Shown: positions 41,598 to 49,660 of the stretch, piece after piece
Numbering within the stretch: the first letter of the stretch is position 1
Layout of the letters: each line of letters starts with the position of its first letter
NCBI RefSeq assembly: GCF_900880625.1
Contig: NZ_CAAHFB010000001.1
Location: 1,922,001-1,986,000, forward strand
Source: Halorhabdus rudnickae
Lineage (GTDB): Archaea; Halobacteriota; Halobacteria; Halobacteriales; Haloarculaceae
Length of the DNA: 64,000 bases
Direction: 5' to 3'
The notes under the pieces: model-generated
The model's input: only the letters and a program-made list of their open reading frames with translations
What the model was told of the DNA's origin: nothing
Database searches by the model: none
Position numbers and translations under genes: made by a program

Positions 41598-44500
41598 TCA
41601 CATAAAGTCCGCGATGCCCGTCTGCTTGCTCGTATCGTCCTCGAAGACGCGCTCGATCGAGCGTTCGAGGATCTCCAGGCGCTGTTTGGTGTACTCCCGG
41701 GCGCCGAACTCCTCGGCGACGCGGATGGCCGTGTCGATGTACTTGTTGACCGATCCCTCGTGGACGGTCAGGTTAACGTCGCCGCCACACTCCCGACACT
41801 CGCCGGTGAGGGGAACGCGACGGTACTTCTCGCCACACGAAAGACACCGGACGTCCTGCCGTGAGAACGCTCGCAGGTTACCGATCAGGTCCGGCAGGAA
41901 GTGATACTCGATGATCCGCTCGGCGACATCGCTCTCCTCTACCGCCCGGAGTTTCCGGGAGATTTCGAGCTGGGCGTCCATCTTGTCCTCCATCGACCCC
42001 AGCGTCTTGTACGCCGACAGATCCGGTCCCAGAGCGATGTCACTCGTATCGTGTGTGTGGGCAAAGCCAGTGTACTCCTCGTCGGTTCCGAGGGTGTCCT
42101 CGGCAATCTTGACGTCGACATCTTCCGGGTGGGCCATCTCCCGGGTCGCCTCGTACAGTTCCAGTGGATACTCCTCGACGATGTCGATATTGTGGGCTTC
42201 GTCGTCGATCTCGGCGGGGTCGATCCGCGAGGACATCACCAATGGCGCGTCCATCCGACCACCACGTTGATCGGGCAAGAACTTCCGACTGAAGTTGATC
42301 AACCCGTCCAGCAACAGCATAACGCAGTCTTCGTCGCCGTCGCACTGTGCCGTATAGAGGTTCTCGACGGCGACAGTGTGTGTATCGGCGACAGTCAAGT
42401 TGTAGACGAACTCGCGGTCGCTTTGTTCGTACTCCACGGCCGTAACCGTCTCGAACGGGACGCCTGCCTCACCGTCCAGGTCGTCGCCCGTCCCCGTCGT
42501 CTCGGTGCCCATCCGCGTCGTTTCGCCGCCGTCGAAGGCGGGGAGTTCGTCACCGACCGCAAGTTCCGACGCCTTGACCTCTTCGAGGCCGTCACCGTTC
42601 CGACGGAGCATCGTGTGGCCGGGCGTGACCGAAAGCGATTCCCCCTCCGTTTCGACTCGAACCACGTGCTCGGGCGCAGGGTGTTTCGAAACGGCTTCGA
42701 CGGGCTTGCGGCAGGGTGTGCCGTCCTGCTCGACCGAGGGAACCAGCACTTCAACGTCTGGTTCGTCGACGAGGTCGCCGAAGTCCGTCTCTTGGGGGTC
42801 AGTGAGATGGTCCTCGACAAGCGTCTCGATCGTTCCAAATTGCCAGTCGCCATCCTCGCCGTACCACAGCCGCGTGCCCGGGTCGAAACAGTTCCGCCGT
42901 TTCGCGGCGTGGAAATACGGGTGGGCGTACCCGACCGCCGCGGAGGTGAAGCCGACCACGCGGCCGACGGTCGCCGCACTGGTGTGTGGCGCCATCCCGA
43001 AGACGAGTTCGCCGACGAGGTCGTCCCGATCCTCGAGTTCGTAGTACGGTTCGAGGCCGTAGTAAGACGTCAGCAAGTCGTCGATGAAGGCGGCGGTCTT
43101 GAGCATGTGCTCGGCCGCGCCATCGGAGAGGACGATATCCTGGACGTTCAATTCGACCAGTTGGTCGTCGTGGACGAGTGGATCGCCGCGGATGTCCTCC
43201 TCGTAGCCGAGCTCGCGGAACTGATCGACAGTGACGTCCAGCTCTTCGGGTCGAACCGACGTGACCGGGAGATCCGTCATGTCGTAGCGGACCGTCCCGT
43301 CCTTGAACGCGCTGACGCCGTGTTTGGCCCGCAGGACCCCTTTCTCCATGGGTTCGGGCGTCTTCTCCTTCGAGGTGAGCCCCTTGACGCCTTTGAGCAC
43401 GTCGAAGGCGACCTCGCGCTCGCCGACGGCCGCAAGGGCTTGGCGGTACTCCTCGCCGATGTCGATCGTGGTCATCCGGGTCGGCGAGGCGAGCGTCTCA
43501 CAGCGGGGGCACTCTGCGCGACCGGACTCGTCGGGTTCGACCTCGCGATCGCAGTCGGGACAGACGTAGACGGATTCGGTGACGCCGCCACAGTCGGGGC
43601 AGCGCGGTCGGTACGTGTCCGTGCTACAGTCGACACAGCGGCGACGGCCGACTTCGAGATCGACCTCACCGGGCGCGTCGCCCATCTCGTCGGCGTGACC
43701 GGCCGCCTTCGCGACGTCGCGCTGGTTGCCGCCGGCCTCGCCGATCGGGAACAGCGTATGGACTGCGGGCGAGAGTTCCCGTTCCTCTGACTTCTCCGGG
43801 CGCCCCATCCGGTTGCCGATCCGTGTGGGGGCGCGCTCGCGCACCTCGAAGGGAGCGATTTCGTTGACGGCCCGGATCGCGTTCTCGCCGTCGTCGTAGT
43901 TGCAAGCGCGTTCCGAGAGGCCCTCGATGGTCCAACGCCGAGTGAGATCGTCCTCGAGCCCCAGTGTTGCGACCAGCGGTCGCCAGGTCGGAACGATCAA
44001 CGAGTCATCGGTCTGGGTGTGTTCGACCAGCAGCGACTCGAGTGTCTTGCGAACGGAATCGTCGTTTGCCACAATGAGGTCGCCCGTCGTCACGTCTCCC
44101 GGGCGGCCGCCGGCCATCGCCGCCCCGTCACCGGTGACGACCTCGCCGTCGGCGATCGCTCCCGCCAGCGCGTCGAGGGCCTCGACGCTCACGTCGTGAT
44201 AGAGGTAGGTGTACTTCGGATGCAACGGCGCGTCATACTCACGGGCCCACTCGAGGGCCTCCTCGGGATCAGGATCCGCGAGGTCGATGGCAGCTGAGTC
44301 CGCCATCGCCTGGACGTCCGCGTCGGTCTCGGCGAACTCCTGGCGCCACCACTCGATGGTGTAAGAGGCCGGCGCAAGCGGGTGATTGTTCTCGACGAAC
44401 TCGCCGTAGTTGACGAGGTACTCACCCAGGTCGAGGATCTTCTCGACGCCGTTGCGGACCTCCAGAGCGTCCGCCGGATCGTCGATCCGTCGAACGTCTC

Positions 44501-45728
44501 CGTTGGCGAGTCTGACCGTCGGTCCCTCGATGGTGTCGACAGGAACGATCCCCGCCGCCTTCCCGGGACGCTCGGTCTTGATCTGGGTGCCCGTTGCGAG
44601 AAAGTCGTCGACGAGGTGCATCGTCGCCGGGTGGACGCCCGCAGTGGCATTACCGTGATTGCGCGCACGGCCATACCGCAGTCGAAACCCACCCGGTTCG
44701 CTCGGATGTGAGAAGACAGGGCGTCCGGCGATGAGGTCTCTGAGGTACTTCTTCGACGGATCAGCCCGAGGAGGCCTGTCGGTTTGGTCACCATTACCAA
44801 CCCCCTTTGTTTCGCCTGGAGTGTCGTCGTCATTCGCCTCTTCTTCCTCGCCGTCTGATGGGTCCTCCTCGCTCTCCGCTTCGTCCGTCCCGATCGTCCC
44901 GTCGATGAGATCCTGGAGCCAGGGCCACTCGACGTCATCTAGCTGGCGCGTATACCGCTGGATCTTGGGGGCCTTCAACGCGATCCCCTCGGCCATCACC
45001 AGACACATGCCGCCCCGAGCACTGTTGGAGTCGACCCGTTCGAGGTCACGGTACCCCGAGACTTCCTCGTCGCCCGTGGCCTCGCCGTCGAGCATGATAG
45101 GCATGTGTTCGGCGATGTGGCGCGTCTCTTTGTCCTTCGGCGAGTACTGGAGACCAGTGTCCTCGTCGTAGAGTTCGATCTCTTCGACGTACCGGCCGAT
45201 CTCTTCCTCGCGGGCGTGGTACTCGTCGATATTTAGGAGGGTTCGTGCATAGTCAGCGACGAGTACGGAGAGTGCCTGGGCGGTCCCGCCGGCCGAGCGG
45301 ATCGGCCCGGCGTAGTAGACGTTGACGAACTGCGTGCCGTCGTCGTTGTCGAGAATTTCGACGCGGTCGATCCCCTCGATCGGTGCGGCGACGACCCCCT
45401 CGGTAAGCAGGGCGACAGCCGTCCGGACGGCCCCCTCGATCTTGCCGGCCTTTGTGTCGTAGTCGCCGACCGACCCCTCGACGAAGTCCTCGACAAGGGC
45501 GAGGGCGGCCTCCTCGCGTGACATCTCACCCTCTAGGTCCCGAACGCGCTCGGCGACGCCGTCGATCCCGAGGATGTTCTCGACGCGGTCGGCCATATCC
45601 TTCGCGACCGGAATCTCCACGTCAGTGGAGGGGTCGTCGCCACGTTCGCGTGCCCGTCGAGCGACGGCAAGAGCGTCGTCGAGGCCGGTTTCCAGCCGTT
45701 CGAAGTAGCGTTCGTCCGCGTCGCGCAT
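41598..45728 (-). CDS. polC: DNA polymerase D large (catalytic) subunit DP2, with mini-intein
   Basis: Catalytic subunit of replicative PolD. 1376 residues including an intein at 947-1128, so the mature protein has 1194. The N-terminal part has GPIRSAGGTAQALSVLVADY and NSARGGMCLVMAEGIALKAP. A zinc-binding region lies at about 698-743 (CVDC, CPDC, CPDC, CPRC). KYLRDLIAGRPVFSHPSEPGG and NHGNATAGVHPATMHL are conserved. C-terminal zinc modules are CLSC and CREC near 1295-1315. The end KQTGIADFM is a PIP-box-like motif for PCNA. An acidic linker at about 285-325 contains PGETKGV encoded by an ORB-like sequence. Confidence 0.96.
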   Translation of the reverse strand: MRDADERYFERLETGLDDALAVARRARERGDDPSTDVEIPVAKDMADRVENILGIDGVAERVRDLEGEMSREEAALALVEDFVEGSVGDYDTKAGKIEGAVRTAVALLTEGVVAAPIEGIDRVEILDNDDGTQFVNVYYAGPIRSAGGTAQALSVLVADYARTLLNIDEYHAREEEIGRYVEEIELYDEDTGLQYSPKDKETRHIAEHMPIMLDGEATGDEEVSGYRDLERVDSNSARGGMCLVMAEGIALKAPKIQRYTRQLDDVEWPWLQDLIDGTIGTDEAESEEDPSDGEEEEANDDDTPGETKGVGNGDQTDRPPRADPSKKYLRDLIAGRPVFSHPSEPGGFRLRYGRARNHGNATAGVHPATMHLVDDFLATGTQIKTERPGKAAGIVPVDTIEGPTVRLANGDVRRIDDPADALEVRNGVEKILDLGEYLVNYGEFVENNHPLAPASYTIEWWRQEFAETDADVQAMADSAAIDLADPDPEEALEWAREYDAPLHPKYTYLYHDVSVEALDALAGAIADGEVVTGDGAAMAGGRPGDVTTGDLIVANDDSVRKTLESLLVEHTQTDDSLIVPTWRPLVATLGLEDDLTRRWTIEGLSERACNYDDGENAIRAVNEIAPFEVRERAPTRIGNRMGRPEKSEERELSPAVHTLFPIGEAGGNQRDVAKAAGHADEMGDAPGEVDLEVGRRRCVDCSTDTYRPRCPDCGGVTESVYVCPDCDREVEPDESGRAECPRCETLASPTRMTTIDIGEEYRQALAAVGEREVAFDVLKGVKGLTSKEKTPEPMEKGVLRAKHGVSAFKDGTVRYDMTDLPVTSVRPEELDVTVDQFRELGYEEDIRGDPLVHDDQLVELNVQDIVLSDGAAEHMLKTAAFIDDLLTSYYGLEPYYELEDRDDLVGELVFGMAPHTSAATVGRVVGFTSAAVGYAHPYFHAAKRRNCFDPGTRLWYGEDGDWQFGTIETLVEDHLTDPQETDFGDLVDEPDVEVLVPSVEQDGTPCRKPVEAVSKHPAPEHVVRVETEGESLSVTPGHTMLRRNGDGLEEVKASELAVGDELPAFDGGETTRMGTETTGTGDDLDGEAGVPFETVTAVEYEQSDREFVYNLTVADTHTVAVENLYTAQCDGDEDCVMLLLDGLINFSRKFLPDQRGGRMDAPLVMSSRIDPAEIDDEAHNIDIVEEYPLELYEATREMAHPEDVDVKIAEDTLGTDEEYTGFAHTHDTSDIALGPDLSAYKTLGSMEDKMDAQLEISRKLRAVEESDVAERIIEYHFLPDLIGNLRAFSRQDVRCLSCGEKYRRVPLTGECRECGGDVNLTVHEGSVNKYIDTAIRVAEEFGAREYTKQRLEILERSIERVFEDDTSKQTGIADFM
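42345..42890 (-). mobile_element. Mini-intein in DP2 (no endonuclease)
   Basis: Residues 947-1128 of DP2 (182 aa). It begins C947-FDPGTRLWYG, with the block B-like motif TPGHTMLRRN and C-terminal block VYNLTVADTHTVAVENLYTA ending in Gln1128 before Cys+1. The intein ends in Gln instead of the usual Asn and the penultimate His is Ala. PolII inteins at this same site in other archaea also have a C-terminal Gln (known for Pyrococcus abyssi). There is no room for a LAGLIDADG domain, so it can splice but not home. Confidence 0.9.
44791..44822 (-). other. ORB-like element inside the DP2 gene
   Basis: On the minus strand it reads CTCCAGGCGAAACAAAGGGG then GTTGGTAATGG. It matches the origin boxes near 49.0 kb and the copy in the DP1 gene (CTCCAGGTGAAACGAAGGGG). 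It codes for PGETKGV in the acidic linker. The G-run points away from the origin. Confidence 0.6.
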
Positions 45729-45791
45729 CTATCGCTCCCGGCTTCGGCTCCAGTTCCATCCTGTGGTTCGTGCGTGGGTGAATATCGACAT

Positions 45792-46214
45792 CTACAACTC
45801 CCAGAGATCCAGGTCGGTCACGTCGTCGTGATGGCGCTCAAGGGACTCCTCGAAGGCCCTCACGTACAGTTCGCCAGCGAACGTCGTAGCGGCATCGAGA
45901 TGACCTGCGAAGGAAGTGCCGTCCCGTCTCGAGAGAACCGCATGCGTGTGCGCGAACGGTTCGTCATCGAGCAGCGAGACGTTGCCGACACAGGACGCCA
46001 CCTCCAGAGGTTCGTCGAACTCGGCCGCGTCGTACGCCTCACGATCTTGGTCGTAGTACCAGATGGTGGCGTCTTCGACGGCACCGAGGCCGACGAAGAA
46101 AGCCGCATCGATCCCTTCCGATGTGGCGAAGTCCTCGATCTGGGCGCGCCAGTCCTCGCCGTGGGCCAGACGAGCGACGAACTCGCGGTCGCCGGAGACT
46201 TCCCGGTAGTGCAT
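45792..46214 (-). CDS. PPC (DUF296) domain DNA-binding protein
   Basis: 140 residues from MHYREVSGDREFVARLAHGE. The plant/prokaryote conserved domain core is FVGLGAVEDATIWYYD, NVSLLDDEPFAHTHAVLSRR and GHLDAATTFAGELYVRAFEE. The His residues HTHAV and GHL can bind zinc. Archaeal PPC proteins form trimers; the function is unknown. It is encoded just upstream of the PolD DP2 gene in the replication locus. Confidence 0.82.
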   Translation of the reverse strand: MHYREVSGDREFVARLAHGEDWRAQIEDFATSEGIDAAFFVGLGAVEDATIWYYDQDREAYDAAEFDEPLEVASCVGNVSLLDDEPFAHTHAVLSRRDGTSFAGHLDAATTFAGELYVRAFEESLERHHDDVTDLDLWEL

Positions 46215-46277
46215 GTACGGGGCCAGGGCAGGCACTCCGATAAGGATTGCTGTGCGGGCGAAGGAGCCGGAGCAGAT

Positions 46278-47093
46278 TCAATCTTGCCAGCTCTCGGGGA
46301 CCTGGATCCGGTAGCGACCGTCTTCCTGGAGCGCGATAATGTACTCCTCGCGCTCATACAGTTCCATCAGGTTGAGTTCGTACTGCCCGGGTTCGACGAT
46401 CCGGATGGACTCGAACTGAGCGTTGAGTTCCGCCCGGAGTTCCTCGAGATCGGGACTGTCAGTTCCGTCTGCGTCGGTCGATTCAGCAGTTGATTCGCCG
46501 TCTGCGGTGTCGGAGGATGTGGGATGATCGGCAGGTGACTGGCCACCGGTAGAGATCTCGGCGGCACCCGATTCCGGCAGTTCCTCCGAAGTGACGACGG
46601 CCGACCGTGCCGAAGTCTGGGCGATATCTTCGTCAGATGTCGCTGAGTCCTCCCGGGGGCGGTCGCGACCCGTCGGGGGGGTCTCGGAACCGCTGGACTC
46701 GGTCGGGTCTGCCGGATCGGTGTCGTCGACATCCGCGGTATCCGCCGGCCAGGGTTCGAGTGGATCGGCCGCCTCGGGGGATGTCCCGGGTTCGTCGGGA
46801 TCGCTCGCGACGATGTCCCGGACCGTCTTGGCCGCGTTGCCGACCGTCTTGGCGACAGAGTCGCCCGGTGTCGAACGGTTCGATCGCTCGTCGGTCGATT
46901 CCGTCCCTGCATTCGGTTTCGACTCGGTAGCGGGGGCTGATTCGGATCCAGGCTGCGGAGCCGGGTCCGACCCGTTGGCACCACTCTCGGGGAGAAACTG
47001 GAACGTGTTGCCGCCACAGTCAGGACAACCCGAGAGCATCTCGGTCGAGCCGTCAGCGAATGTCGTCCCGCAGTCCGTACACTGGTGGGGCAT
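46278..47093 (-). CDS. oapC: Origin-associated protein OapC (zinc-ribbon protein)
   Basis: 271 residues. The N-terminal zinc ribbon is CTDC...CPDC (MPHQCTDCGTTFADG, LSGCPDCGGNTFQF). A long Ser/Thr/Pro/Asp/Glu-rich linker of about 170 residues follows. A conserved C-terminal domain (LEELRAELNAQFESIRIVEP, YELNLMELYEREEYIIALQE) ends the protein. In haloarchaea oapC is the third gene of the oriC1-linked oapABC set. Start codon overlaps the oapB stop by one base. Confidence 0.85.
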   Translation of the reverse strand: MPHQCTDCGTTFADGSTEMLSGCPDCGGNTFQFLPESGANGSDPAPQPGSESAPATESKPNAGTESTDERSNRSTPGDSVAKTVGNAAKTVRDIVASDPDEPGTSPEAADPLEPWPADTADVDDTDPADPTESSGSETPPTGRDRPREDSATSDEDIAQTSARSAVVTSEELPESGAAEISTGGQSPADHPTSSDTADGESTAESTDADGTDSPDLEELRAELNAQFESIRIVEPGQYELNLMELYEREEYIIALQEDGRYRIQVPESWQD

Positions 47094-47479
47094 TATTTCC
47101 GAGAGACGAGGGCGCTAATGAGGGTTTCGTCCTTGTGGAGCGTCTCGATCTGGTTGGCTGGCCCGATGACCGTGAGCTTCTTTGTCGACTCCCGGCCCAT
47201 GAGGCGATCGAGAAAGCTTTGATCGGCAGTCTCCGAACGGGGATAGGTCTCGATCTCGATTCCGTTGAACTCGTCGGGGCTGATTTCGGTCATCGTCACC
47301 TCGATGAGGCGTGACTCTTCGTCCGGCGTGAGACCCTCTTCCAGGATGACAATGTTACCATCTCGGACGCCATCCAAGATTATTCGGATCTTCTCCATGC
47401 TGGCCAACCCGTCCATCCGCTCGGTGCTGATGAGGTCGATCTGGACGCCATCGTGTGATCTGTTTGTGACTTCAGCCAT
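47093..47479 (-). CDS. oapB: Origin-associated protein OapB (DUF2073)
   Basis: 128 residues from MAEVTNRSHDGVQIDLISTE. The DUF2073 core includes MDGLASMEKIRIILDGVRDG and NIVILEEGLTPDEESRLIEV. Conserved next to the Era-like GTPase and OapC throughout Euryarchaeota. Its biochemical role is unknown. Six bp separate it from oapA and one base overlaps oapC, so the three are an operon. Confidence 0.88.
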   Translation of the reverse strand: MAEVTNRSHDGVQIDLISTERMDGLASMEKIRIILDGVRDGNIVILEEGLTPDEESRLIEVTMTEISPDEFNGIEIETYPRSETADQSFLDRLMGRESTKKLTVIGPANQIETLHKDETLISALVSRK

Positions 47480-47485
47480 CCTCGA

Positions 47486-48127
47486 TCACCCGAAGTACTC
47501 CGCGATCTTATCGTAGACCTCATCCATGTTGTCACCCTCCAGCGCAGACAGCGGGACGGTCTCGTGTTGCGGGTAAGCGTTGCGGATGCGCTTGACACTT
47601 GACTCCTCGAGGTCGATCTTGTTCGCGAAGATCAACACGGGCAGGTCCTGGCTCTCGATGATGCCGATCAACATTGTGTTGACCTGCGTGAACGGGTCCG
47701 CCGTCGAATCGAGGACGTAGATGACGCCGTCGACGTCCTCCCGCAACCAATGCATCGCCTCGGCGACACCCTCGGTGGCCTCACGGGAGCGACGGACGGC
47801 GTCGTCTTTCTCCATATCGTGATCGAGAAACTCCGTGTAGTCGACTTTCGTCGTTACGCCAGGCGTGTCGACGATGTCGATCTGGACGGATTTGCCGTCG
47901 CGTTCGATCTCGACGTTCTCCTTACGGCGGGCACGCCGCGTTTCGTGTGGGATCGCACTCTCCGGACCGACGGCGTCGCCGGTCCAGTCCCGGGCGATCC
48001 GGTTGGCCAGCGTCGTCTTCCCCGCGTTCGGCGGGCCATAAATGCCGATCCGTTTAGGGTCCTGTTCGGAGAACAGGCTCGATGCCGCGCGTGATATGCT
48101 ATCTCTGAGTTCTGTGAGCAGTCCCAT
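47486..48127 (-). CDS. oapA: Origin-associated GTPase OapA (Era/YihA-like)
   Basis: 213 residues from ATG 48127 (MGLLTELRDSISRAASSLFS). G1 is GPPNAGKTT (31-39), G3 DTPG, G4 NKID. It belongs to the archaeal Era-like G proteins that accompany DUF2073. The operon starts from the origin side; TTAAGT at 48186-48191 (minus) is a TATA candidate. Genetic work in other haloarchaea links the oap genes to replication initiation, which supports naming the adjacent region oriC. Confidence 0.88.
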   Translation of the reverse strand: MGLLTELRDSISRAASSLFSEQDPKRIGIYGPPNAGKTTLANRIARDWTGDAVGPESAIPHETRRARRKENVEIERDGKSVQIDIVDTPGVTTKVDYTEFLDHDMEKDDAVRRSREATEGVAEAMHWLREDVDGVIYVLDSTADPFTQVNTMLIGIIESQDLPVLIFANKIDLEESSVKRIRNAYPQHETVPLSALEGDNMDEVYDKIAEYFG

Positions 48128-48363
48128 CCTATCCTCCCGCGCCCGAGCGAATCGGGGCATCTGAACGATGTAGCACGGCGAATCCACTTAACTGTATGTC
48201 AGACATATATAAATATAACTATATTTTGGCACCTCATAGCAAGACCATCTGCTTCCCCCGCCCACTGCCGAGCACGTTGCCCGAGCAGGATCAGAGATGT
48301 GGCCCGTCGATCGTCCCGGATCGAAGTCTCTCTCGAGAGAAAATAACAAACACAGCCGAGATT

Positions 48364-48400
48364 GGACACCCCCCACCCCCCTGTTTCAGGTGGAACATGC
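48364..48400 (-). other. Origin recognition box, left
   Basis: On the minus strand TTCCACCTGAAACAGGGGGG then TGGGGGGTGTCC. This is the archaeal ORB core with the halophile-specific G-string at its end. It points away from the AT-rich unwinding region. Confidence 0.8.
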
Positions 48401-48991
48401 TGAGAAACAGGTGACGAGATTCCGAGACCACCGATTATCGGCCGAGTAACTACGGCAATTCAGTATCCCGCGTTGATGACTCAAAGAACGTAATCGAAAT
48501 CTAGAATGAAGCTAGAGAGTCCTTTCTCCATGGGACACTTCCCAAAGAAGTACAACGATATTCGACGAGCACAGGCCGTGAAAACCGACACAAGCCAGAT
48601 TAGGATCTGGAAACAAGACGTTCAATCGAATCCCGTGTGAAAAACAAATTAGAACGATGCTGGGCGTCCATTAGAACGATACAGGAGTGTCGAACGCAGA
48701 CTTGTTGGATCCAACGATCGGGTCAGATGACGACCCATCTGCTGGACGATACCGTACTGGCACGACTGATGTAGATTTCAGTCTCAGACTGAGAAGGACC
48801 CTCGATGAACAGAAGGTCAACACGGGCCAACTCCGAGGCGTCCGTACTCTGGTGTCAGCACCGATAGCTGGCTACAGCTAGGAATATCTAGATTATATAC
48901 TACCTATAGAGAGTAATATATGATAGCGTACGGTTTTGGTTTAATGGTATTAGTAATAAAACCACTGGTTTTCTAGATCAACCTCTTGCAG

Positions 48992-49053
48992 CAGGGACCC
49001 CCCTACCCCTCTTTTGGTCTATTCCACCCGAAACAAAGGGGTGTGGGGGTCCC
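48992..49053. other. Inverted pair of ORB-like elements with G/C-rich arms
   Basis: The plus-strand element is TTCCACCCGAAACAAAGGGG (49022 on) followed by TGTGGGGGTCCC. The left arm GGGACCCCCCTACCCCT (48994-49010) is the inverted repeat of the right arm AGGGGTGTGGGGGTCCC, with two mismatches in 17. The minus-strand element lacks a clean TCCAC half, so it may be a mini-ORB. Confidence 0.75.
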
Positions 49054-49630
49054 TTTGCTATCCCCGCAGAAAGTTAGCAGTACGTCCGAGAGTCTCGAAG
49101 AGTCGAAGGAACAACCCGTGCGGCTATCTATAAACTGAACTGATTATAAAATCTTTTTACGTAAAGATTCATTGTCGGTACCCTGTTTTTCACTATGTTT
49201 AATGTCATTCGATGGGGGTTTTGATGGTAGAGAAAATCTTGATGGTAGATGGGGTCGGATGTACTCTGACGGCACTTCATTTGCGTGTGTCGAATATGTG
49301 CTGTCTTCTGAGAATGATTACGATCAAACGGACGGTATACGCTTTCGAGAGGCTTGTACTCGGTCAGATCGTTTGATCGGACAGCAGCGGAGTTTCTGAG
49401 GTAGGGAACTCCAGAAATGGGCTAAGATTCGTTGGCTCGTTTCTCCGGAAATCGAACGTCGATCCATCGATAGGGAATGGTGCCTGGCCCCGATCACCCG
49501 AACCGAAATTTTTAATACTCTTTCACCCACCCGTTGTTGTGGTTCAACTGGACACTGCCGTCCGTCTGGGATCTCTCGATATCGCCACTATCGACCGTCT
49601 CAGGCCGGAATATCGGATTTGCGGGCGGAT

Positions 49631-49653
49631 CTCCACCTGAAAAGGGGGGCACG
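49631..49653 (+). other. ORB-like element next to orc1
   Basis: CTCCACCTGAAAAGGGGGGC ends 8 bp before the orc1 start codon. The position suits autoregulation of orc1 by its product as well as origin binding. Confidence 0.65.
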
Positions 49654-49660
49654 AACGCAC

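Larger units (their letters stand above)
48188..49660. other. oriC: Chromosomal replication origin (oriC1-type)
   Basis: A 1.5-kb gene-free region between the divergent oapABC and orc1 genes. It contains ORB-like G-rich elements at 48364-48400, 48992-49053 and 49631-49653, and an AT-rich stretch at about 48886-48960 (CTAGATTATATACTACC, TAATATATGATAG, TTAGTAATAAA) as unwinding element, next to the palindrome AAAACCACTGGTTTT (48958-48972). A second AT-rich run lies near 49140-49180. Gene order oap-origin-orc1 is the known oriC1 arrangement of haloarchaea. The 64-codon frame at 48687-48881 is unlikely to be a gene. Confidence 0.85.

Noticed and set aside
41901-43790. 629-codon plus-strand frame
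   Set aside because: Antisense shadow of polC; the DP2 frame has all family motifs.
48687-48881. 64-codon frame in the origin (GTG start, MSNADLLDPTIGSDDD)
   Set aside because: No promoter, no recognised family, sits inside the origin between ORB and unwinding region; composition at third positions is not gene-like.
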